NCBI GenBank assembly: GCA_043777755.1
Contig: JAYWHK010000044.1
Span: 1 to 13,710 of the forward strand
Origin: CANHEE01 sp043777755
GTDB taxonomy: Bacteria; Bacteroidota; Bacteroidia; Chitinophagales; Saprospiraceae
Direction of reading: 5' to 3'
DNA length: 13,710 bases
Every line of letters starts with the position of its first letter. Within the stretch, counting starts at the first letter, position 1. Shown here one piece after another: positions 1 to 7,447 of the stretch. Both the position numbers and the translations under genes were made by a program. The notes beneath the pieces are model-generated. The model ran no database searches. It was given only the letters and a program-made list of their open reading frames with translations, and was not told the origin of the DNA.

Positions 1-408
1 ATTTGCAGTGATTTGAGTGAGGGTAATTGTGCCGTCCGCTACACCGCAAGAGGAGGCTGGCGTAGTGGAGCTAATCGTATTGAATGTAAGTTGTTTTGAC
101 TCGTCTTTGACTTCGAAGCATTTTTTTGCAGCGCAGCAATTTGCATCTAAAACAGTAACACAGTATGTTCCAATTGCAAGATTTTGTAGATTAGCTGTAC
201 TGGCAAAGTTTTGAACTACTACATTAGATGAATTTTTGTAAGACCAATTGTAAGAAAATGTACTGCTATTTACTCCGGATAACGAAATTGAGCCATTGTT
301 TTTACAGTTCGTCACAGGTAGTATAGTAGCTGTTACTTGTGCATAAATGCTGGTACACGTGAGGTTTGTTACACATAACAATAAAATTTTTAATATATTT
401 TTATTCAT
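1..408 (-). CDS. Partial secreted protein with SprB-type adhesin repeats (C-terminal part outside window)
   Basis: The minus-strand frame opens at ATG 408 and stays open for 136 codons to the window edge, so only the N-terminus is present. Residues 1-24 form a signal peptide (MNKNILKILLLC, ending near YAQ). Residues about 25-105 match the SprB repeat pattern: TNC with a following GSISLS strand, a YNW core, LQNLAIGTYCVTVLDANCC, then a cysteine-containing strand. A second repeat begins with SCGVADGTITLT. SprB repeats belong to large surface adhesins that are exported by T9SS in gliding Bacteroidota. The start lies 33 nt after the stop of the 270-aa gene, so it is probably the third gene of one operon. 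Full length and any C-terminal sorting domain cannot be seen. Family assignment is fairly firm; a role in adhesion is inferred. Confidence 0.8.
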   Translation of the reverse strand, partial: MNKNILKILLLCVTNLTCTSIYAQVTATILPVTNCKNNGSISLSGVNSSTFSYNWSYKNSSNVVVQNFASTANLQNLAIGTYCVTVLDANCCAAKKCFEVKDESKQLTFNTISSTTPASSCGVADGTITLTQITAN

Positions 409-441
409 TTGTTTATCTTTAGAAAATTTAGAAATCTCTTT

Positions 442-1254
442 TTAATCTTTATCCCAATCTACTTTTTCGCCAACTTCAAGCATCGCCTTTTCATAATATG
501 CCGTCAATACAGGGTGTACAAAAGCATATTTATTCAATTCTTTCAGTTTTGCTTTATTACCCCTACGACAATCTATTAATCCTTTTTCAGATTCTATAAA
601 CAAGTTGTAATAGGAATCAAAATATTTTTGCTTTACCATCGGAAAGATACCACGAACGGCTGCAGCAATATATTTATAGTAATTTTCAGATGATTCAAGT
701 TTTTTTCTTTTAGCTAAAACCTGAGCATAGTATAGCATTTGATTATAATATTTTAATGAATTCTCCTCCTGAGTATCTTCTTTTAATGTTATTATTTCAA
801 GTAAATTTTTTTCTAAAACATCTGAATATCTCTTGTAGTTATTACTATCCATATACTTGTTTTGCGCTTCTAAGAGTAAAACTCTTAACTGAATATTACT
901 AATATCTTTTATACTTAATAATTCATTGATGAATGAAAGTGTTATAGGATATGGTACGCTATCAAATCTACTATAAGTTCGTAGGCAATAGTCGAATTCA
1001 TATAGACCACTAATATTTATTACGTCAGCTATAAAATTAGATGATATATATTTTTTATTTTTAAATGATCGTAAGGTTGCTTGAGTTAGTGTTTTTATAA
1101 AATTCATAGAATCTTTATTTTGAACTCGCTCTTTATTAAACCATTCTGTTTTACGTTCAAAAGGAGACTCTTCTATCCAATTCACGATACTATCTACCTG
1201 TGCTATCATATTTGATGTGGATAAAATTAATATACATAATAATATATTTTTCAT
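442..1254 (-). CDS. Exported hypothetical protein, 270 aa, helical
   Basis: I do not recognise a family. The first 19 residues are a signal peptide (MKNILLCILILSTSNMIAQ), so the protein is predicted to be exported to the periplasm or beyond. The mature part is rich in Lys, Glu, Asn and Tyr and looks alpha-helical, with leucine-spaced stretches that could be helical repeats of TPR type, but no repeat motif is clear. No lipobox or T9SS tail is seen; the protein ends in VGEKVDWDKD. The ATG overlaps the stop of the upstream 387-aa gene in an ATGA arrangement, which implies translational coupling, and the SprB-repeat gene starts 33 nt downstream. It probably works with these two partners. Gene call is strong, function unknown. 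Confidence 0.85.
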   Translation of the reverse strand: MKNILLCILILSTSNMIAQVDSIVNWIEESPFERKTEWFNKERVQNKDSMNFIKTLTQATLRSFKNKKYISSNFIADVINISGLYEFDYCLRTYSRFDSVPYPITLSFINELLSIKDISNIQLRVLLLEAQNKYMDSNNYKRYSDVLEKNLLEIITLKEDTQEENSLKYYNQMLYYAQVLAKRKKLESSENYYKYIAAAVRGIFPMVKQKYFDSYYNLFIESEKGLIDCRRGNKAKLKELNKYAFVHPVLTAYYEKAMLEVGEKVDWDKD

Positions 1255-2414
1255 ATTTTTTTAAATTTTCTTTCAAGTTTAGTTGTTACAGTACCATTAG
1301 AAGATGTTTGTTTTATCATTCTCGTACTTAATATATTCTTACGTATTACGTCATTATAACACTTGTAGGATTGTTCTTGCTCCCAACCAACACCATCAGC
1401 ATCCTCAAAAGCTGTTTTTAAAAATGGACCTGTCGAACCAAAACCACTATACTGATCAGAAATCATATCCCTTAGATTCATTGACTGAGCATTGTATATT
1501 ACAAATGTACCTGTTGATACTGTCGTAAGAATACCACCTAAAATATGAGGAATAACTTTATCAGGAGTATCAACATCTGGGAATAATGCTAGAAAAGCTG
1601 GCTTTAAGTCACTCATTGTAAATCCCAAAGCTGTCCCAGTACTGAACATTTCTTCAATACCTATTCCTTCATAATTGGGTCTTGGAGGACTTATAACTTT
1701 TCCACACTGATAAAAACATAAAAGAGGATTATTCCATGTGTTATACCATGTATCCTCCATAAGACAAGTATTGGTAGATATATGTAGTAATTCTGTTGGA
1801 CAAGGATGTGATATTTTTTTTATTATCCATGTTTTAACTAAATCAGGGTCTTTTAAAGTTCCTGTTTCTGGAGCAATAAAATCTTCTGTACCATCAAAAT
1901 TTACGTCATTTCCCAAATCTTTGATAGTAATACTTATCGTAATATCCTTTGTCCATTCGCTTAATTTAGGCATCTGAATTTTATTAACTTTCTTAAAGTT
2001 GATGTGAGAAGCTATTGAAGGACTTGTAACACTTTCAACATAACATTCGATATTTTTGGGATTTATACTGTCTAAAAACTTAACATTAGGATTACTTGAA
2101 GTAATTGATATTTTGTAACTGGGAACTCCATCAATAGGTTTATCAAAAACTACCGCCTCTGATTTGCCACAAGTATTCGTTCTTTTGTCTTTATCATAAA
2201 AATCATATTTGAATCCTAAAACATTTTCTGGTGCAAGTTCAATAAATGAAGTTGTTCCAAAAGGTAATTCTGTGTCTGTATTAATTGATATAGGAGTGTC
2301 CGCATCGTATATCCAAGGGCATTCAAACTTAAAAGTAACTACCTCTCCTCCTCTATCCTGTCCAAATAGAAGCAACGGAAACGCCAAAACAAACAATAAA
2401 ATAAATTTTTTCAT
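1251..2414 (-). CDS. Exported cysteine-rich hypothetical protein, 387 aa
   Basis: I do not recognise a family. Residues 1-19 are a signal peptide (MKKFILLFVLAFPLLLFGQ). The mature protein has eight cysteines (residues 32, 82, 124, 205, 217, 233, 237 and 352), an even number that would allow disulfides outside the cytoplasm. The first half looks beta-rich. Residues 170-178 read DVNFDGTED, which resembles a dockerin or thrombospondin-3-type calcium loop (D-x-N-x-D-G). A Cys/Trp-rich patch spans about 205-237 and a Gly/Thr-rich stretch about 290-330. The C-terminus is basic (KLERKFKKI) and unlike a T9SS sorting domain. It is the first gene of a three-gene operon; its TGA overlaps the ATG of the 270-aa gene. 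Export is well supported; function is unknown. Confidence 0.85.
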   Translation of the reverse strand: MKKFILLFVLAFPLLLFGQDRGGEVVTFKFECPWIYDADTPISINTDTELPFGTTSFIELAPENVLGFKYDFYDKDKRTNTCGKSEAVVFDKPIDGVPSYKISITSSNPNVKFLDSINPKNIECYVESVTSPSIASHINFKKVNKIQMPKLSEWTKDITISITIKDLGNDVNFDGTEDFIAPETGTLKDPDLVKTWIIKKISHPCPTELLHISTNTCLMEDTWYNTWNNPLLCFYQCGKVISPPRPNYEGIGIEEMFSTGTALGFTMSDLKPAFLALFPDVDTPDKVIPHILGGILTTVSTGTFVIYNAQSMNLRDMISDQYSGFGSTGPFLKTAFEDADGVGWEQEQSYKCYNDVIRKNILSTRMIKQTSSNGTVTTKLERKFKKI

Positions 2415-2567
2415 AAGCGAAAATTTTAAAAAAAGTGATTTGAATAAATTTTAGATGTTAAAAAATGGAAAATTCCATACGGAAAGGTAGGCTTTTTTAT
2501 AAAAAGAATGAAAAAGGCGTATCCATTCTAATATAGGCATAAAAAAGCGCAGACTATTCCATTGCTA

Positions 2568-2683
2568 CACCTTTGGCTCTTCGAAAACCGCCATAGCAAA
2601 GGGAACGCCTACGCTGTATTGTACATATCGTAGGCGTAACGCTTGTGCTACCGTCGGGCAAATTTTTCGAAGAATTTAAGGTG
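2568..2683. repeat. Long imperfect palindrome, MITE- or REP-like
   Basis: Inner arms are a perfect 9-bp pair, ACGCCTACG at 2605-2613 and CGTAGGCGT at 2629-2637. This extends as an imperfect match between 2594-2613 and 2629-2650 (TAGCA on the left, TGCTA on the right). Outer arms CTTCGAAAA at 2579-2587 and TTTTCGAAG at 2664-2672 are perfect, and CACCTT (2568-2573) pairs with AAGGTG (2678-2683). The element of about 116 bp could fold into one long hairpin. It has no U-tract beside it and is GC-richer than its surroundings, which suggests a non-autonomous mobile or interspersed repeat rather than a terminator. Confidence 0.55.
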
Positions 2684-2749
2684 CGACAGTATTTTACAAT
2701 GCGAAACGCAAATAATTAAACTTAATCCTTAGAAAACACTAAGGCAACA

Positions 2750-2780
2750 CAAAAGTAGTATTTTGGGCTGAATGTGCCAA
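2750..2780 (-). promoter_or_regulatory. Candidate Bacteroidota promoter for the left operon
   Basis: The minus strand reads TTG (2780-2778), 20 nt spacer, then TACTTTTG (2757-2750), matching the Bacteroidota TTG / TAnnTTTG pattern. A start here would give a leader of about 330 nt containing the palindrome at 2568-2683. In such AT-rich DNA a chance match is quite possible. Confidence 0.3.
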
Positions 2781-2869
2781 GAAAAAATATTTATTTTTTA
2801 GTAAGATTTCGTGAAGGTAGGCATTTGAAGGGTGAACTGGGCATTTCGTTAGATGAAATTTTTTTTCAC

Positions 2870-2911
2870 AAAAAAATCCCTAATTTTTTCATTCTGAAAA
2901 AATCAAGGATT
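2870..2911 (-). terminator. Second terminator-like hairpin, minus strand
   Basis: Arms 2875-2891 and 2895-2911 pair at 15 of 17 positions around a TTC loop. Read on the minus strand the stem is followed by a run of T (2876-2870). It lies about 100 nt beyond the first terminator of the lipoprotein gene and may act as a backup. Confidence 0.5.
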
Positions 2912-3005
2912 ACTGTCATAGTGTGTGCTTTTGGGGTCTAAGCGTAAAAAATTAAAAAACTAAAAAGAATTGCGTAAATTTTAGTAATTTCTTTATAAAA
3001 CTTCT

Positions 3006-3039
3006 TAAAAAAGCAGTGCCAAGCCAAAACTTGGCACTG
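3006..3039 (-). terminator. Rho-independent terminator of the lipoprotein gene
   Basis: CAGTGCCAAG at 3014-3023 and CTTGGCACTG at 3030-3039 form a perfect 10-bp stem with a 6-nt loop. On the minus strand the stem is followed by C and a T-run. It sits 25 nt past the stop of the gene that ends at 3064. Confidence 0.85.
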
Positions 3040-3063
3040 AACTTTAGCGGAAGTAGTGATTTT

Positions 3064-3657
3064 TTAGTAGTATAACATACACATTTTGAATTTTGCAATA
3101 GCACTGTCAATGCAGAATACACGACCACCGCCCATCAATACTTTGTCGGCAGCTCTGTCGCCTATAGTATAACTGACAGAACCTGTCCCAGGCACTTGTT
3201 CCCATTGCCCTGTTGCATCTTTTCTTACCATCATTACTTTGATGAGGATTGTTCCTGTTGGTCTTCCGAGCCAGGGACATTTTGGATTCTGCTTTGCCAA
3301 AGGCTTATTGCTCAAAGTAATCTTTTGCTCTTGAACAACGGTTGGAAAAGCACTTTTGGTCTTGATTGTACCACTTGGGGTATTAAAAAAATGGAATGTT
3401 CCCCAGCCGTTAAAGTTCACATCGAACTCAAACTCTTGTTTCCCAATGTATTCTACCGAAACGCCCATTGTGCCACACTGACCTCGAGAGGCATCGTCTT
3501 GTACAAACGCAGGGTCAAAATCAAAGCCTGTTTCTTCGATAGCAATTTGTCGAGGTGTTTGTTTTTGAATGTTTAAATCTTCTGTTTCTTTGCTACAAGA
3601 TGAAAAAAGTAGCGTAAATAAACACAATAGCATTGTGATTTGTGAAAATTTAGTCAT
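3064..3657 (-). CDS. Predicted surface lipoprotein, 197 aa, function unknown
   Basis: I chose ATG 3657 over the in-frame ATG at 3708 because only the shorter form gives a clean lipoprotein signal: MTKFSQITMLLCLFTLLFSS before Cys21. The longer start lies inside a hairpin and would place 17 extra residues ahead of the signal. After Cys21 comes SKETED; acidic residues just after the lipobox resemble the lipoprotein export signal that sends Bacteroidota lipoproteins to the cell surface (inference). The mature part (about 175 aa) contains FDVNFNGWGTFHFF, a KCPWLGRPTGTI segment and four further cysteines, and looks beta-rich. No known domain is recognised. The gene is monocistronic, with a strong terminator downstream and a hairpin in its leader. 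Confidence 0.8.
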   Translation of the reverse strand: MTKFSQITMLLCLFTLLFSSCSKETEDLNIQKQTPRQIAIEETGFDFDPAFVQDDASRGQCGTMGVSVEYIGKQEFEFDVNFNGWGTFHFFNTPSGTIKTKSAFPTVVQEQKITLSNKPLAKQNPKCPWLGRPTGTILIKVMMVRKDATGQWEQVPGTGSVSYTIGDRAADKVLMGGGRVFCIDSAIAKFKMCMLYY

Positions 3658-4172
3658 AACTTTGTCTAAAGTTTTTAAGTTAATAAATAGATTCTGCGCT
3701 CGTATCATTGCAGTGATACGGGCGTTCTTTGTGTGGTGAGTAAAAAAGCAAATACAAACGAAAACAATACAATCGTTGCAGCGATTATATGCTTTGGGAA
3801 TACTTAGAAAAATTCAAATGAATGAAATATACTAAACTATTCCTTAAAAGAAACATTTGTGAAGTAGTACAAAAAAAATAACAAAGTATGACTGGAAATT
3901 TTACCGCTGTTCTAAAACAAAAAGAAGCTAACGGTACAAAGAAAAGAACTATCAAAATAAATCCGTAGGGTTACGGCTTATCAGGTTGCGTATAGTTTTA
4001 GTCAATACTTTAAAAGTCTGGTTTAAATTCTACTGCAAATATAGGGGATAAAATTTAACAAATGCAAATTTTACGTATAAATTTTTTAACACTTTAACAT
4101 ATTTAAAATTGCTAAAATATATTAAAATTATAATGTTTTACATGAAAAATCATTGTTTTTTTAATAAAAATA
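3658..4172. other. 515-bp intergenic region between lipoprotein and MFS genes
   Basis: No clear gene. The left end carries a strong hairpin (3696-3725). A 26-codon plus-strand ORF (3888-3968) is present but unsupported. A possible minus-strand promoter, TTTG (4068-4065), 21-nt spacer, TATATTTG (4043-4036), would leave a leader of about 370 nt. The part next to the MFS stop (about 4070-4170) is very AT-rich, and no clear terminator is seen there. Confidence 0.5.
3696..3725. promoter_or_regulatory. Strong hairpin in the leader of the lipoprotein gene
   Basis: CGTATCA (3701-3707) pairs perfectly with TGATACG (3714-3720), and GCGCT (3696-3700) pairs with GGCGT (3721-3725) if G-U pairs are allowed, giving at least 12 pairs with a small loop. 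It lies about 40 nt upstream of ATG 3657 and has no T-run on the minus strand. It may be an operator or an mRNA 5' stabiliser; which one is unknown. Confidence 0.5.
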
Positions 4173-5375
4173 TTATTCTACACGTTTCCCCAATGATGCA
4201 AAACCTAAAAATGCCGCAATACTTATAAAAGCCAAAATAACCCAAAGTGTATCAAATCCAAAACGGTCAATCACTTGTGTTCCCATCATAGGCGCAAAAA
4301 CATTGGCTATCGAATACGCCATCGTGTATAGTGCCATATATTGACCTTGTGTCGCTTCGGGCGCACGTTGTGTAGCCCAAGTTGTACTGAACGGCATCAC
4401 AAAAATTTCTCCAAATGAAATCACCACCATATAAAATAAAGCTGAAAATATAGCATAATCTGCTGGCAATGTGAGAATTAGATAAGAAATTCCATACAAA
4501 AAAATACCCAAACGAACAAACCACATATTGCTACGCTTGCCTTCTATTTTGTAAATCATGGGCATTTCAACCAACATCACCACAAAACCATTCACAGCAA
4601 CGACAAGCCCGATTTGCGCTTCATTCCAACCATATATTTTTTTGAAAAAAGGAGGAATACTCCACAACAATTGCATGAAAACCATTGCGCCCAAAAAAGT
4701 ATAAAAAGCAAAAAGTAAAAAATCTTTGTCTTTATAAGGGGATTGAGATGCTGAATTTTCGATTTTTTCTATTTGTTTTTGCTCTATTTTTTTTTCAGGA
4801 ATACAAAAATAAACAAATGCTGCCGCTGCAAAACAAGTAAGTGCATCAGCAACAAAAATCCAATGCCAACCCAACAATACCAAATAACCACCAGCCACTA
4901 AAGCAAAAGTTATCGCTAAATTTACGGCAACTCTCAACAGTGAAAAAGAACGAGTACGGTTTTCGTCGCTACTGTTCAGTCTTATTGCAACCGAGTTTGC
5001 TGGTCGAAAAGCTGTCAGAACCAAATTAGAAATAAAAAGTGCTAAAGCAATTGCCCAAAATGACCGTAAAAGCATCAAAACCAAAAAGGAAATTCCACTC
5101 CCAATCAAAGTCCAAAGTTGTACACGCTGATAACCATATTTGTCTGTCCATTTGCCACCTAAAAATGCGCCCGCTATATCTCCCAAACCAAAAATAGACA
5201 TCAAATAACCAGCTTCTATCAAAGTAAAATGTAGATTATCAGTCAAATACAAAGTCAAAAAACTAATAACCATCGCTCCACTTCGATTGATAAAACTTAC
5301 CAAAGACAACCACCAAACGGGTTTTGGAATACCAGAAAAAATTTTAATTACTTGATTTACTACATTCATTGCCAT
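4173..5375 (-). CDS. MFS (major facilitator superfamily) transporter
   Basis: This 400-aa protein has the length and about 12 hydrophobic segments of an MFS carrier in the inner membrane. The loop between TM2 and TM3 carries motif A as GGKWTDKYGYQR (residues 73-84). A hydrophilic, Lys/Glu-rich central loop at about residues 192-217 separates the two six-helix halves. MFS carriers of this size are proton-driven secondary transporters, often drug or metabolite exporters; substrate cannot be read from the sequence. The start at 5375 gives MAMN; the ATG two codons later (5369) is equally possible. The gene is divergent from the GH5 gene, with about 75 nt between their starts, so sugar transport is conceivable but not shown. 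Confidence 0.88.
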   Translation of the reverse strand: MAMNVVNQVIKIFSGIPKPVWWLSLVSFINRSGAMVISFLTLYLTDNLHFTLIEAGYLMSIFGLGDIAGAFLGGKWTDKYGYQRVQLWTLIGSGISFLVLMLLRSFWAIALALFISNLVLTAFRPANSVAIRLNSSDENRTRSFSLLRVAVNLAITFALVAGGYLVLLGWHWIFVADALTCFAAAAFVYFCIPEKKIEQKQIEKIENSASQSPYKDKDFLLFAFYTFLGAMVFMQLLWSIPPFFKKIYGWNEAQIGLVVAVNGFVVMLVEMPMIYKIEGKRSNMWFVRLGIFLYGISYLILTLPADYAIFSALFYMVVISFGEIFVMPFSTTWATQRAPEATQGQYMALYTMAYSIANVFAPMMGTQVIDRFGFDTLWVILAFISIAAFLGFASLGKRVE

Positions 5376-5393
5376 TTACTTTTGGTTTAATAC

Positions 5394-5423
5394 TTTGCTT
5401 TTACTACAAAAACCCTATATTTG
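5394..5423 (+). promoter_or_regulatory. Bacteroidota-type promoter of the GH5 gene
   Basis: TTTG (5394-5397), an 18-nt spacer and TATATTTG (5416-5423) match the Bacteroidota -33/-7 consensus. Transcription would start near 5430, about 20 nt before ATG 5451. This argues against the in-frame TTG at 5421 as start codon. Confidence 0.6.
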
Positions 5424-5450
5424 TTTCTTAATTTAGTAAAACGTTTTTTT

Positions 5451-7256
5451 ATGATAAAAAAATTCCATTTATCGGTTTTATTCTTCTTTTCATTCCTTTT
5501 TCAAGCATTTGCAGGATTGGTCATTTACAAAAATGGGCAAAAAAACATCTCAGGTACTTGGAACGGAAACGGAACAATTCTCGAAATCAATAACAATTCA
5601 CCTTATGATGGCAACGAACATTACAAATTCGACTACAGTTTTACAGATTGGTGGGCTGGTTTTGGACTGAATCTTGACAACTGGGGCAGTACTACTGCCT
5701 TGAATTTTAATGGAAATACACATTTGAGAGTGGCGTATCGTGGCATGGACGGCAATCAAATCTTAAAGGTAAAACTGCGAAATGGAACTTCTTTGAGCAG
5801 CTTGGCAGATGTTGGTTCAGCTTCGAGCAATTACAATGTTGTGGATATTCCATTGAGTAGTTTTATAGGTGTAAATCTTGCTGCTGTGACGGAAATTAAT
5901 TTTGAAATTAGCAACCAACAAGTTGCATCGGGAACAATTTTTATTGATGGAATAGAACTTGTAAGTATCGTTGTTCCACCACCACCACCTTCGAGTGCAG
6001 CTACTTGGAAACGCCTTCAAGCGATGGGCAAAGGTTTTAATACTGCCAACTGGCTCGAAGCCTATTGGCTACAACCTTTCAATGCTTATCCCGTAGAAAA
6101 AGATTTTACAAAAGCAAGTTTTAAAGCACTCAAACAAGCTGGTTTTAACAATGTTCGCCTGCCCGTTATTTTTGAACGAATGGGTGCTACAACTCCTCCT
6201 TATACATTGAATACCAATCAGTTAGCGTTTAATTTGGTGGATTCAGCATTGACTTGGGCGAAAGATTTGAATATGCAACTTATCATTGTCAATCATCACG
6301 GATATGATGTGAATGATGCCAATTATCAAACACAAATTCCAAGGCTTTGTGCTGTTTGGAAACAATTGACAAAACGCTACTCGAACCTCGAACCTAATCG
6401 TTACCTCTTTGAAATCTACAACGAACCCAACAATATTAGCAATACCAATTGGCGGAAAGTAGCCCAAAATATCGTCGATACAATTCGTACTTACGACAAA
6501 TCCCATACATTAGTACTTGGTGGAAATGGTTGGAATAGCATGGCTGGATTGGTCGGCTTGCAACCACTAAAAGACGACAATATCATTTATACTTTTCACT
6601 GCTACGAACCTTATTTTTTTACACACCAAGGCATGAGTTGGACAAGTCCAGCGAATTTCCCAGCAAAATCTTTTCCAGTTGGCAATGATTTGAATGATTT
6701 ACGCACCGCTTTTCGAGCCGTCAAAAAATGGTCGAATGACAATAAAGTAGCTGTTTTTATGGGTGAATTTGGTGTTTCTGCGCAAGCAAATTTGACATCT
6801 CGTTGTAATTATATCGAAGCGATAACGCATTTGTCAGATAGTTTGGCAATTCCTTGGACGTATTGGGATGTAAAAAACTATACTGATGCTTTTGGTTTTT
6901 ATCCAAACAGTCTTTTTGCTGAAAGCAATGCCATTTCTTGTTTTAAAAAATGGATGAAACTTTACAAATCGCCAAGTGCAAACGAAGACATCAGTACAAT
7001 TTACAATGCCAAAGTTTATCCGAATCCAGTCAGTACTGATGCGTTTAACCTGACATTCAGTGCTGACATTGATGGGCGATACCAAGTTCGACTTTATACC
7101 AACAATGGACAAATCGTTCACAAACAAGATTTTGATGTTTTGGCTGGTGAAAACAACCTTACTATTCCTACGAAAAACCTCCCTTCTGGTTTGTATCACC
7201 TATTACTACAAAATAACGAAGGAAATGTCAGGGCTTTTAAAATTACTATAGCCTAA
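5451..7256 (+). CDS. Secreted GH5 glycoside hydrolase (endoglucanase-like) with T9SS sorting tail
   Basis: The 601-aa protein is modular. Residues 1-21 are a signal peptide (MIKKFHLSVLFFFSFLFQAF). Residues about 22-172 are a beta-rich domain that ends in FIDGIELVSI, like a jelly-roll carbohydrate-binding module. A Pro linker follows (P176-180). Residues about 185-510 are a GH5 barrel: R236 in NVRLP, H282/H283 in NHHG, acid/base E325 in YNEP, H383 and Y385 in FHCYEP, nucleophile E439 in GEFG and W472 in YWD. Residues about 515-601 are a type A T9SS sorting domain starting KVYPNP (521-526). GH5 enzymes cleave beta-1,4 glucans, mannans or related chains with retention; the exact substrate is not clear. 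It is predicted to be released or surface-bound through T9SS. All catalytic residues are present. Confidence 0.92.
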   Translation: MIKKFHLSVLFFFSFLFQAFAGLVIYKNGQKNISGTWNGNGTILEINNNSPYDGNEHYKFDYSFTDWWAGFGLNLDNWGSTTALNFNGNTHLRVAYRGMDGNQILKVKLRNGTSLSSLADVGSASSNYNVVDIPLSSFIGVNLAAVTEINFEISNQQVASGTIFIDGIELVSIVVPPPPPSSAATWKRLQAMGKGFNTANWLEAYWLQPFNAYPVEKDFTKASFKALKQAGFNNVRLPVIFERMGATTPPYTLNTNQLAFNLVDSALTWAKDLNMQLIIVNHHGYDVNDANYQTQIPRLCAVWKQLTKRYSNLEPNRYLFEIYNEPNNISNTNWRKVAQNIVDTIRTYDKSHTLVLGGNGWNSMAGLVGLQPLKDDNIIYTFHCYEPYFFTHQGMSWTSPANFPAKSFPVGNDLNDLRTAFRAVKKWSNDNKVAVFMGEFGVSAQANLTSRCNYIEAITHLSDSLAIPWTYWDVKNYTDAFGFYPNSLFAESNAISCFKKWMKLYKSPSANEDISTIYNAKVYPNPVSTDAFNLTFSADIDGRYQVRLYTNNGQIVHKQDFDVLAGENNLTIPTKNLPSGLYHLLLQNNEGNVRAFKITIA

Positions 7257-7293
7257 TTTTATAATCTATTGATAATCAAGACACTAATGACTT

Positions 7294-7360
7294 TACGACT
7301 TACGACTTAGTTTACGACTAATTACACTGTTTTAAAAGTTTGTAATTGTTTGTAATTGTT
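7294..7360. repeat. Short tandem repeats between GH5 gene and yidD
   Basis: TACGACT occurs at 7294-7300 and 7301-7307, and again at 7313-7319. The 10-bp unit TGTAATTGTT is exactly doubled at 7341-7360 and followed by a degenerate third copy. These are probably slippage products. No terminator hairpin was found between the two genes. Confidence 0.5.
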
Positions 7361-7447
7361 GTATTGTTTTGGTTTTCAATTAGTTAGAACCATTTCAAAC
7401 AATAGCAAACATTAAATAACTAAAAAAACAACGTACTAATTACCATC

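Larger units (their letters stand above)
2415..3063. other. 649-bp intergenic region between two minus-strand genes
   Basis: No convincing gene is visible. From right to left it holds the terminator of the lipoprotein gene (3014-3039), a second terminator-like hairpin (2870-2911), a weak candidate promoter for the left operon (2750-2780) and a long imperfect palindrome (2568-2683). The remaining sequence is AT-rich, with short homopolymer runs. Confidence 0.6.

Noticed and set aside
17..214. Plus-strand ORF of 65 codons
   Set aside because: It lies opposite the partial SprB-repeat gene, whose signal peptide and repeat pattern are clear on the minus strand.
3196..3576. Plus-strand ORF of 126 codons
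   Set aside because: It is antisense to the lipoprotein gene, has odd composition and no signal or domain; the minus-strand gene has a lipobox and a terminator.
3658..3708. Longer start for the lipoprotein gene at 3708
   Set aside because: It adds 17 residues ahead of a clean lipoprotein signal and begins inside a hairpin.
4141..4172. Terminator after the MFS gene
   Set aside because: Only a short A/T-only stem can be drawn; no GC pairs support it.
5421..5450. TTG start for the GH5 gene at 5421
   Set aside because: It overlaps the -7 promoter box; ATG 5451 gives an ideal signal peptide.
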